Of a stretch of DNA of 64,000 nucleotides, positions 13,398 to 23,300 are shown piece after piece. The stretch is taken from positions 62,001 to 126,000 of the forward strand of contig VWPU01017405.1 of assembly GCA_013398955.1 (NCBI GenBank). The letters run 5' to 3'. The DNA is from Callaeas wilsoni. Lineage: Eukaryota; Chordata; Aves; Passeriformes; Callaeidae. Position numbers and translations under genes: made by a program. A model generated the notes under the pieces. That model searched no databases, was not told where the DNA came from, and saw only the letters and a list, made by a program, of their open reading frames with translations. Within the stretch, counting starts at the first letter, position 1, and each line of letters opens with the position of its first letter.

Positions 13398-13420
13398 CCA
13401 TGTTATCTTCCACGCAGGCT

Positions 13421-14616
13421 GCATTGATTATATGAGTGTATTCTGCACACATCCTGGGCTCTGGGAGCGCTGGGCAGCCTCTGTGTGCAGGCCCTGCTTG
13501 TGTGCCTCGTGGAGCTCTGTGTGTCTGGGTGCGTGTGGGATAATGAGCCGTGCCTTTTCTGAGCGCCCTGGGTACCAGCAGTACATCTTCCCAAGAAGGG
13601 AAGAGCCCTTATTTTTCAAAAGAAAATACATAGCTTTAAACCCAGCACAAAAAGGGCAACTGGGAGGGCTTCAGAAAATGCAGGAACTTTGTAATCAGGT
13701 ATAGGTGGTATCTGTCCTGAATTATAATTTTTTTCCTCAGAAACCTCAAGAATTTTTTAATAGGCCTGCACACAAGCTGATTGAAACATGGGGAAGACCC
13801 TTCAAAATGAGTGGAGTAAATTTTACTGCCACATCAGTGTGTAAGGGAATTTTACTCCACCCTGGGCTTGGTGAACATTTAATTTCCTCACTATTTTGTA
13901 GGGGATGTAGCCACCTTGAATTTCTTTCTGCCTTTTTTCCATGTGCATTTTATTTTTATTTTGTTCTGTTAAGTCTAGCCGTCTTCCATCAGTAAAGGAA
14001 GGAATACATTTCTTGAAAAGGGGACATTAAAAATGTTGAAAAATGGGGAGAGTGGGGAGAGGAGATTTCTTTTTTTTCCTTTCCAGTTCCTATTTCTTTG
14101 ATATACTTTTTAACTTCTGAGGCAATTTAAAATTAAAGCTTTCTTATTAACACCTATTCCCTGCTTTTAACTGCTATTTTTTGTGATTTTTCAGTGTTGC
14201 TTCCAAAGACATGGCCCTTGGCAATCGTGTCATGTCCTAGGCTTGCTGCAAAGGCGAAGGGAAACTTCTATTTCCCACTTGCAATTCCTTTTCTGTAAAC
14301 TACTGGGTAGAATCCTGCTTGCTTACCCAGTTTGGAACTGGGCGATGAGTGCTCCTTCCCAGGAGGAGTGTGCCCTTGTCACAGGGTGATTGAAAAATGC
14401 CACCTTCCTTTTCTGGTCCAGCAGCTGCAGGGGTGGGGCAGAGCTGTGGTTTCTCCCTGTCCCCTCAATCCCACTGAGGTGCTTTACTGACCTCACGTTA
14501 GGGAATGGGTGTTTTGGCTGCTCCATCCTCTTCTCAAGGGTCTCCCGAGCACCTTCTTGTGTGAGAGCCCAATGCAGAGCAGGAGAGACTGGAAACGAGA
14601 CAGTTAGGGAGAAAAG
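13421..14616. other. Intergenic, no recognisable feature
   Basis: This is sequence between the PAX3 3' end and the CR1 fragment. Its first 150 bases are moderately GC-rich. I see no gene, RNA or transposon that I can name. Confidence 0.6.
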
Positions 14617-14794
14617 GCCCTGTCCCTGCCCGTGGTGAGCAGGTTGGAACTGGATGATCTTGAAGGTCCCTTGCAATCTCAACCATTCTATGATTCTTGG
14701 ATGACCTTGAAGGTCTCTTGCAATCTCAACCATTCTATCATTCTTGGATGATCTTGAAGGTCCCTTCCAACCTCAACTGTTCTATGATTCTATA
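14617..14794 (+). mobile_element. CR1 LINE 3' tail fragment with triplicated 47-bp terminal unit
   Basis: The phrases GTTGGAACTGGATGATCTTG, AAGGTCCCTTCCAACCTC and TTCTATGATTCTAT are the hallmark 3' end of CR1, the dominant avian and reptilian LINE. The fragment is strongly 5'-truncated, as is normal for CR1. Unusually, the terminal segment is present three times in tandem with an exact 47-bp period (starts at 14651, 14698 and 14745). Copies 1 and 2 share TTGCAATCTCAACCATTCTA, while copy 3 has the more standard TTCCAACCTCAAC form. This is direct evidence that the genome is avian or reptilian. Confidence 0.92.
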
Positions 14795-16721
14795 AAAACC
14801 ACCCAGTCTTCTCACAGTCAAGCCATGCAGTGGAGAACTGGGATGAACTCTTGTCATGGGAAGGGAGGAGCCTGGGGCAGAGGGACTGAGCAGTATCTGG
14901 ATTTATTATGTGCTGTAGAAATCTTTGACAGAGCTATAAGGATAATTTGGCATTCTGTTGATCCCTTCTTGTTATCGCTGTCAAGACTGAAGTTGTTCTT
15001 GGGAACCACATGTGTTTCTAGAATATGAATCCTGGAAAGTCAGAGGGGAGTGAGCCTGCCACGGATATTGCATTTGACAGAAAAGCCATGGAATAGCTGG
15101 GAGGAATATGCTCACAGCAATGGAGACCAAACCCCACTCATGTATGAGTGCAGAAAGGGCAGGTCTCAGTGTCCCTCCTCTTATTTTCCTTTTTCTGTGT
15201 GTGAGTGTGCATATTTTACAAGATGGAAATAAATCACCACAGCTGCTTAACCAACTCTCATCTCATTAGAATTGAAAGTTTTTGAGAGGCAGGTTTTCAT
15301 AAAGTTTTTTTTTCTTTGTATCACAACCATGATTTTTAACTAATTATTACATCTGCCTTTATCTAGAAATGACTTCTACTCCCATCACAATACCTAGTAT
15401 ATGCATTTTGCCATATACTTACTTTAGTGTGTATTGCTATTCCTTTATCTGGACATTAATGAATGAGCTAGGAAAATAATAATTTTTAATGACACCTATT
15501 ATCCTTTTCTTTTCCCTAGATATTTCAGTTTTTCTCATTTAAATAAAAGCTAGAAATAAACATTTTTCTCCAATAATCACCCAGGTTTTTCTACTCAGTA
15601 TTGCTCAAAAGTCTCCAAATAACAAATGCTGTTGAAGTGTATCTTTCTGAGCTATTTTGAAAGGCACAAAATGCCTATCCAAATCTTCAAATCTTCACTG
15701 AAAATAGCTGATTGTCAAACAGATTCTGTGTCCTCAGAAACCCATTTCTGCACCTATGTGGTATTAGAGTTAGGTTTTTAATCCCTAGGTTAAGGTGCCA
15801 TCATGGCTAAACACAAAAAATTCTGGCTACAGGTCTGTAACCTGTATCTCCAAACATAATGAAAAAGTACAAAATTACTTAACTTTGCAATTCCAAACCC
15901 CACCCCAAATTATCACATGCTACTAATATTTTTTGATAGCAAAGATGTCTTTGCATTTTCTCAGAAGTATGACAGATAACAGTGTGCAAACTATTTGTTA
16001 TGTCTGAATCCTGTGATATATTCTTGCACATATAAGAAATGCATTGTCTCTGGTTACTGCTGATGTGTAAATCATACATTTTTGCTGTGTTGGTAACCAT
16101 GAACATTCTCCACATTTGCTGTCCATAAAGTCTTCTGGCCTTAAAGTCTATAAAGTGGATTACTAGAAGGTACCCTTGTATGAAATAAGAAGAAATTAAT
16201 TTAAGGCAATATCAATGGGACCATTAGAAACCTGGAACAGCTTGAATTTACAAACTTTGTATTGTTCGTTTCAATGTTCTGCTTAATTGCAAGAAAACCT
16301 GAATCCTGATGAGAAGATCCCATTTTTAATTCATTTTTGCTTTTCCAATGACATCTAGATATTCCCTAGAGCAACTAGAGAGTCCTAGGGTTATTTAAAG
16401 AAGCACATGAGTTGATTTGAATCTGTTCAACATATATGTCTATTGTAAAATAATAAAACCTGCAGTCTGCTTCTGTGAACATTGCAGGTAAGAGGCCAGA
16501 TTTTCACTCCCTATTCTGTCCCATCACTTCTGGGCAGCTCATTACACGCTAGGAAATTCTCATCAGTCTCAGGGAGCAAAATGCTATAGCTAAAGGACTA
16601 GTCAGGTTCAAAAACTTACAGATATTTACCATACAAACAGGCTTCAAAATCAGGATGTGAACGTGGTGCTGGCGCTTGTCTCTGTTGCCATCATGGCTCC
16701 CACAAGCAGCACCTCGCAGTG

Positions 16722-16769
16722 TTCACACACAGCTGAAATCTTTGCTTCACACACAGCTGAAATCTTTGC
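16722..16769. repeat. Perfect 24-bp tandem duplication
   Basis: The unit that begins TTCACACACAGC and ends AATCTTTGC occurs twice head to tail (16722-16745 and 16746-16769) without a mismatch. This suggests a recent local duplication. No function is implied. Confidence 0.95.
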
Positions 16770-19700
16770 TCGGTGCATTTACATCACCTCAGAACCAGTC
16801 ACTGCATAACCCAGGGTGGCTGGGGACACCTCAGGCACTGCAGCGTTTAGACATGCACTGTTTATTTTTCAGCTACTCAGGCAATGTCATGAAAAATCAT
16901 AACAAATCTAGGAAGACACATCACATTTGACCTTTGCTGAATAATTGAATAAAGCCAGCTTGATACACAAATATGAAAGAGCAGTTGCTGGTAAGAGCGG
17001 AACTATTGCTTCCTTGTCTGAGAATTGGAAACAGTTCAGAAGCTTTATTAACCATTCGGTGTCTTCATCTTCAGCAAAGTTTGTTGCTTAGGCCATAACC
17101 AAATGTTAAGTGACTTGTTTCTCCCTGCACTCCCCTCATTTTAGTGCTCACACGGGTATCTTTGCTTATGCTGTACACAATTATGATCTCAGTTCTTCTC
17201 ATGTCTCTGTACAATCATCTTTTTTTTTTCTCACAGACTCAGTTTTATTTATAGTAACATTTTTTCCCCATATATATGCATTTATTCATAATGATCTCAA
17301 GTGTACATACCTCTAAAATTTTAGCTTTTAAGGGGTGACTGTTACAGGTACTCCACACAGTCAAACCATGATATTTTATAATTCAGAAATTCGAAGATGG
17401 AAAAAATGTCTTTGGAACCAGCCTTGTGCGAGTGTCCCCATGGTCAGAACCAGAGTAATTAACTAAAGGTACAAATCTCCCGAGGGATTTGAAATGCTGT
17501 TTTGACCACATTTATTCTGGGGAAGGGTCCGTTGGGGCTGGGGGTGGTGTGGCTTGCAGGAACCATCTGGTTCTGCACTACAAGAGCCATAGAGCTTCAC
17601 TGGGGTCTTGCCCCTCTGTGGAGTTCATGACACAGCATTTGACTGAATCCTTTTTCCATCGTCCCCATCTGAAGTCTCCAGGTGGTGGAAGACACACTTT
17701 GCCCTCAATGTCACGGCTTTTCCTCATTGTCTCCCTTTCCCTTGTGGCTCTCCAACAAACTTGAGTCCTGCCGCTCTGCATGAGCCCAATAGCCACACCT
17801 TTTATCCCAGGGCCTGCATCAGCTCAGTAGAACTTCCCTTTCCCTTGCTCTTCCCAAAGACTCTGACCGGCAGCACCAGCACCAACCGCAGTGCTCCCGA
17901 AACGTCACATCACTGCTTCATCTGGCACTGAAACCTCATGGAAATATCTGCATAGTCAGGGCTGCCTGATTTGAAAAGGGGATAATGAATGTGGGTGAAA
18001 AGGTGAGGTGGAGTTCAGCTTTCCTTTTAGAGCTCAGAAGGGTTTCTGAGTGCAGTGCAGTGTAGCCACGGCAGGCATGGGGTGGGGATGGTGGGGGGTC
18101 AAGGGGGCAACTGCAGAGTACGTGGGGAGCAGCCAAAAGGTGGCCCTCACCAGCTGAGAGGACATAGCCCCAAGGAGAGTGGGGCCACTGCCAGGAGAGA
18201 GCCACTGCCAGGAGCAGCTTCTGACCTGCTGGGACTGGGGAACGTCAAGGGGACAGCGCTCGACCGGGAGGTGCTGGTGGTGGGACGGGGCTCAGTGGTG
18301 TGTGAGCCGTCTGCTGTCTCTGGTGCCAGGATGTCCAGATGCCACATGCAGCGGAAGCAGCACAGCTTTCCTTGTGGGTGGCTGGAGAGACAGCAGGAAT
18401 CGTGCTGGCTATCCTCTCAGAAACCTGAGGAATTTTTTTCTGCCGAGCGTAGAGCTCCCACACAGTTTTCCACATGGGTGTTGCCGTCCCAGGGAAGGTA
18501 CACAGGGGGTGGGAGGGGAATTGGTGCTGTGGCCCCTCAGTACTCCTAAAAGTGCATTTTTCTCAAGTGTGTGAAGTCAGCAAGGGGTGGCTGAGGGGAG
18601 CAGCCAGGGCAGAGGTGTTCCCAGAGATGCTGCCTTTGGGTAGAGCTCAGTCTTTTCTTGAGAATGGTTGGGAACAGCATGTGCCATGTCTGAAGTTGGC
18701 TCCTGGTGCATGGAGCACTGTGCAAAAATAAATCCCACTGCCTTTCAGGTGCTCCTGGGACATGTGAGGGCTATGCCAGTGCTGCAGTGGTCCCAGGTGA
18801 TTCATGTGTGAGCACATTGGGATATGGTGGAGAATAGGCTCTGCTGGGGATTTCCTTGGTAACTGCACCTCCCAGGGCAGACAGCTCCTGTGAGCCTTTG
18901 CCGTAGCCTGGCTTTGCTTTCAGAGCATTTTGTTGGACTCAGCTGTGATCCAGACTGTGCCTGCCAGTGCTGAGACCACGATGGAGCCTCAGGTGGGAGT
19001 TTTCTGCCAGGTCCCACTGGGGCCAGGCTGTCCCAGCCAGGCCCTGACCCCGGGGACAGGGACAGTGTGCAGGGCTGGCCTGCCCTGCCTCGCCGAGAAA
19101 CAAGCACAGCAAAACCACCTGTGAAACTCAGTAAAGATACTTGGTTTGGCTGAAATAACCCTGTAGATTCTGGTAAATAATTTCTGGGGTTTAGATATGC
19201 ACCAAACTTGTGGCAGAAATCCTTACCTACCTCCTTTTGTAATCCCTATTCATAAAAGGCTACATAAATGCCAGATATTTGAAGGATCCAGAAGGAAGCA
19301 GTTTCTCCACCCCCCATCTAAAGGAAAATATAATCTCTACTAGTGTAGAGATTTGTAGAGATTTGGCAAGTGCTCTTGCCAAAAAGGAGCTTGGAGTAGT
19401 TAATATTTTTATTGCTAAATATAAAAAAACCTCCTAAAAAGAATACACAGAATAGATAAGGAGGTCAATCTTATGTCCATGTGCACCCATTTTCCTTTGA
19501 TTTTCAGTGGAAATTTTAGGTGTGTGAGGACCCAGAGATAGCAAAGATGAGTGAACAAGGCAATTTTGATCTGTGAAACTACAGTTCTGTTACATCTATT
19601 CTGATTCTGCTCAAGTTCATCAGGAAAGATTAACTTTGGCAGCTTGTTCAGTGACTAAATCTTGATATTTTTGTGGCTTAATTCATAACATAACTGTAAG

Positions 19701-21528
19701 CTATTGCCCTGTGTTTATATTTCCCATCCATTTCTCACATTTCCAAAGCATACTGATATGTGATCCTGGCAATTTAGCTACCATAATTGGCATTTTTCTA
19801 GGGCCAAAAGGAAACAAATTCCTTATCCTCCATACTTCTTTAATTTCTGAAAAACAACAAGTAACATGGTTAATCCTCTTTTTTGATCTTTTCCCCTCCT
19901 TTGAGTTTTTCTTATGGTCTTTTCCTTTTAATCTTTTACTTTCTTTTTAATCTTCACTCATTGTCCCCCTGCATTTGAAGAATTTCATGTACTTACATCT
20001 CTAAAAAGAATTGGACCACTTTATGGAAATAGCTCTTTAGGATCTTGTTCAAAGCACCATTATGTACTTTTAACTGTTTGGGGGAGGGTGAAAAAAGGAG
20101 AGAAAAAGCAACTTTAAAAGCAGTGTGTGTTTGTGTAACCTAGCAGAACATTTATCCATTCAACGAGATGCAGAAACAGTGTCCGGAAACACTCCAAGTT
20201 AAAATAAGACCAGACTACTCTAGATGAGCAGGATGGTGAATAAGCATCTGCCTTTGGTAGGGGCTGGGTCACGTCATCTGACTCCTGGTGGAGGTGTGTT
20301 TGGGCAAGAACATTTCGGGAGGGGCCAAGAAGGGCAGCACAGGTGAGCTCTGTGGTTCACCTGCACCAGCTCCTGCCAAGCTGGGAATGAGGAGGGAATG
20401 AGCTGTGCTGTGCAAATCCTTTAAACCTCTGCTGCAGAGGACACCATTACGGCCCCAAGTCCTCCTTTGTACATCAGCCGTTCTCAGGTGGTGTGGAGAC
20501 AGCTCTGTGAGCAGTCGTGGAAACTGGAGACGCGCAGTTTCAGTTATGCTAAAGATGGTGTGCTCTGGCCTCGAGTGGCCCTTCCTCTGGGTCACCTGGG
20601 TATGTCACAGCATGTTTGAAAGGGAATGTGTCGCACGGAGTTTCTTGGGCCAGGATTCTGGGTTTGTCAGATACCTGTGGGATGAAGCCCATGTATCGAC
20701 AAGAATGGCCCAGTGCTAACACAGTAGTTTATCTTCCAGGCTTAGCCTGATGTGGCTCTGACTGTCTGAATGCTGGAGAAAGAAAGATTCTGTGTGCCTT
20801 TCATCAAGCACTAGAAAACTGCTTAGATATGTGACGATGCCAGTACACTGCATAGCATAAGATGAGTTAAAACACTTATTTTTAGGAAATAAAGACTGTG
20901 CATCTCAAGAATCAGGCTGAAGCTATGTTTTAAGAGGCAAGGTGAAGCATAGCATTCCTTGTTCATTGCATACCCAAAACTGCCACCGTGAGTTCATTGG
21001 TGTGATTTTTGTCACTCAATTCTCAACTCAATTGTGGTGTCCTATCCCTCAAAACCCCCTTTAATTTTTTTTAAAAGTTGCCAATCCCAAAAGCCCCAGA
21101 AACTGGTCGACAGAGGTCATGTGTTTCTCAAGCAGACAAAAATTTACACGGATTAGCATATGTCCAACTTCATTTATGCAGAATTGCGGGCTTCTTTTAC
21201 TGAAGCAAATTCTTTAAAAAACAAACAAACAAACAGCAAGAGTTTACAGAGTTCTGGAAAAGTTGCAAAACTTAAATGAAAATCCTTTTCCAGTTCCATG
21301 AATATAAATTGGGCATAGTTCCCATGAAGATTTTATACTAGTTTAATGCATGTGTTTTATTTGTAGTTAGACTGCTGATAAAGCTTTTCTTCTGTCACCT
21401 CAAAAGAAGGTTAGGTCCACTGAATCTCTTCTCCTTTACCCACAAGAATAGGTGAATTAGATCTCTCCTATAACTTGGCCTCAGCCGAGAACAGGATTTG
21501 GCATTGCTCTTTATTGGAATTTTAAATA

Positions 21529-21583
21529 TTTTTTCTTTCTTTTCTTTCTTTTCTTTCTGTTTTTTCGTTTTTTTTTTTTTTTA
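21529..21583. repeat. TTTCT/T-rich low-complexity tract
   Basis: Repeated TTTTCTTTC units pass into a run of about 16 T. This is simple-sequence DNA. Confidence 0.85.
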
Positions 21584-22837
21584 AGGCTGATTTTAAAACA
21601 AATAGTTAAAATGTGGAGCTGAGCATTTCTTCTAGAAGTTGCATATTCTAAATGTACGTATACCGTAGTCTGCTGCTCATATAAAATTACAGACTTCACT
21701 TTCATCTTTCTTTTTACAAGAAACCCTTAATGACAAATGCAGGCTGTTTAGTGATACCGATATACTGCAATCTTAGCATGTGAATTAGTCATCATACAAT
21801 CAGTTCAGGGGGTCAGGCCTAAAGAAACAGTGCAGAGTTGGCAAACTGCTAGTCTGGTGATGTGCTCTCCACTTCAAAGTCATGGTGCTTATTCCCCAGA
21901 ATTCAGATCACAGAAAGAAACAGCTGGTATTGTCGTTTGTGGCAGTAAGGACTTTTTTTTTTGTGGCAAGATAAGGTTTCACTACTTTGTAAAACAACAA
22001 TTTACTTTAGAGTGACCCAGCCTGTAAAACACAATAGGAAGCAGGAATCCACAGAGCACTGCTCTGCTATTATCATGCAAGTAGACATGACCTGTGACAA
22101 ACCACACTGGAGAAGACTTAACCTCCTTGCTCCTTGTCTGAAAATATTCTGTGTAGTCCACTTGTCAGTGGCAGTCAAAGGTTTCATATTCCAGAACGAC
22201 TTAATAAGTTCTTTTCTATTTGGATATTGCTCTCTTGCATATTTCCAACGTGGCACGTATTTTTGGCAGCACACAGTAACAGACTATCAGTCCTAATGCT
22301 TAATGCAAATACATTAAAAGTTTCAACTTTCCACCTAAGCTCCAAGGCTGTCAAATTAGAGTTCAAATTTAAGTTTTCGTGTTCAACTTGTAGATAGGAG
22401 CTGACTGAAACACCATTTTTTTTTTCTTCTTCTTCCCTTAAACCCTCATCACATCACACTGGTGCTTTTAAAGTCATTTCACCTAGTAACCCGAGCAGAT
22501 TTGTTGCCCAAATATTGTGGGGGTAGGGGAATAAAAAATTAAATCCCACGTTTTAAACTGCCTGGCAGATGTGTGTCTCGGGGATTTGTTATTGTTCTAT
22601 TATTGATATTATTCATAGACTTCACGGACAAGGCAGGCTTATCTGCCAAATGCCTCATTATCAAATGACTGAGACCCAATAAGTGCTTAACAGCATTCCT
22701 TACCAAAAGAGGAAATGGTTCCAGGCCAGATCCCACTCTGCCAGATCTGGTGGACAGAGTCCCACTTCAATGAAGCATCACTTGGGGCCCCTCAACGCTC
22801 ACTCCCCTTTATTTTCTGACATGCTTTTTAATTCCCC

Positions 22838-22839
22838 AG
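22838..22839 (+). promoter_or_regulatory. Predicted 3' splice site of the KCNE-like coding exon
   Basis: A good acceptor context (GCTTTTTAATTCCCCAG) ends one base before the ATG at 22841, with a branch-like CTGAC about 20 bases upstream. KCNE genes typically hold the complete CDS in the last exon, with the acceptor just upstream of the start codon, so this fits the family. An in-frame TAA at 22829-22831 lies in the presumed intron and rules out an N-terminal extension from this exon. Confidence 0.7.
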
Positions 22840-22840
22840 A

Positions 22841-23167
22841 ATGAACCAAACAGCTTTAGCTTCTCTCATCTCACAGTGTGTCCTGCAGCTTCTGGAAAGG
22901 AACCTGGACACAAGGAAAAATGCTACGGAACAGAAAGAGCCACAATACAAACCATATGACAACGCCTATTTCTTCATCCTCTTTGTCATGTTGTTTTACT
23001 CTTTCCTGGCGTTAACTGTCTTCTTTGGTTATGTACGCTCGAAGAAAGAGGTTTCAAAGCAAGATCCTTACCAGGAGTTCATCGAGGACAGGAATCGAAA
23101 TAAGAAGTGGAACATGACCCGGCCAGTGGTGGTGAAATTTGACTTTGAAGAAGAAAGCATTCTTTGA
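22841..23167 (+). CDS. KCNE-family voltage-gated K+ channel beta subunit (possible sixth paralogue)
   Basis: The 108-residue ORF has the full KCNE layout. A short extracellular N-terminus carries two N-glycosylation sequons (N2-Q-T and N27-A-T). One membrane segment follows at about residues 43-65 (AYFFILFVMLFYSFLALTVF then FGYV). Next come the juxtamembrane signature Y64-V-R-S-K-K69 and the conserved D75-P-Y77, with a charged cytosolic tail. KCNE proteins are single-pass type I subunits that alter gating of KCNQ1 and other Kv channels. The position matching KCNE1 FTL and KCNE3 TVG, which sets gating effects, is L56-A57-L58, most like KCNE5. The D-P-Y motif and short length exclude KCNE4, and the tail differs from KCNE1, 2, 3 and 5 as I remember them. 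The C-terminus ESIL fits a class I PDZ ligand. A KCNE6 has been reported in non-human vertebrates (from memory, unverified), and this could be its avian orthologue. The ORF is intact and appears functional. Confidence 0.9.
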   Translation: MNQTALASLISQCVLQLLERNLDTRKNATEQKEPQYKPYDNAYFFILFVMLFYSFLALTVFFGYVRSKKEVSKQDPYQEFIEDRNRNKKWNMTRPVVVKFDFEEESIL

Positions 23168-23300
23168 ACTCCTTAAACCAAAATACTCTGCAAAATGCAC
23201 CGGACTGTCTCTGCTGCCAAGATCTCAAGTGAAGATCTACGCATTTATCTTGTTCGATCGTTACCCTCACAATAAATCAGAGTATTGCTTAAAATAGGTA
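23168..23300 (+). other. Proximal 3' UTR of the KCNE-like gene with poly(A) signal
   Basis: An AATAAA at 23271-23276 lies 104 bases after the stop codon, followed by moderately T/G-containing sequence. It would give a very short 3' UTR. KCNE 3' UTRs are often longer, so a more distal end is possible. Confidence 0.5.

Larger units (their letters stand above)
11831..13420 (+). other. PAX3: PAX3 3' UTR (end uncertain)
   Basis: This is non-coding sequence directly after the PAX3 stop, with several possible poly(A) signals: AATAAA at 12043, 12405, 12939, 13292 and 13392. The 12939 hexamer is followed within about 20 bases by a TTTTGTGATGTTG stretch, a plausible GU-rich downstream element, so a 3' end near 12,960 is likely. 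A longer form ending near 13,310 or 13,415 is also possible. The UTR carries two miR-1/206 seed matches, an A-rich tract at 13182-13246 and a few small inverted repeats. Its exact end cannot be fixed without transcript data. Confidence 0.7.
14795..22837. other. Intergenic region between PAX3 and the KCNE-like gene
   Basis: About 8 kb without a recognisable coding gene. It includes a 24-bp tandem duplication at 16722-16769, a GC-richer block at about 18,000-19,120 with several overlapping chance ORFs, and a pyrimidine tract at 21529-21583. Any 5' untranslated exon of the downstream KCNE-like gene should lie here or further upstream, but I could not identify one. Confidence 0.6.

Noticed and set aside
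18055..18574. Overlapping 164- and 131-codon + strand ORFs
   Set aside because: GC-rich chance frames in two phases, without conserved motifs or recognisable protein similarity.
22841..23167. KCNE4 as the identity of the KCNE-like gene, suggested by its location near PAX3 on the human chromosome
   Set aside because: KCNE4 is much longer and lacks D-P-Y after the membrane segment. It also lies on the other side of PAX3 in human.
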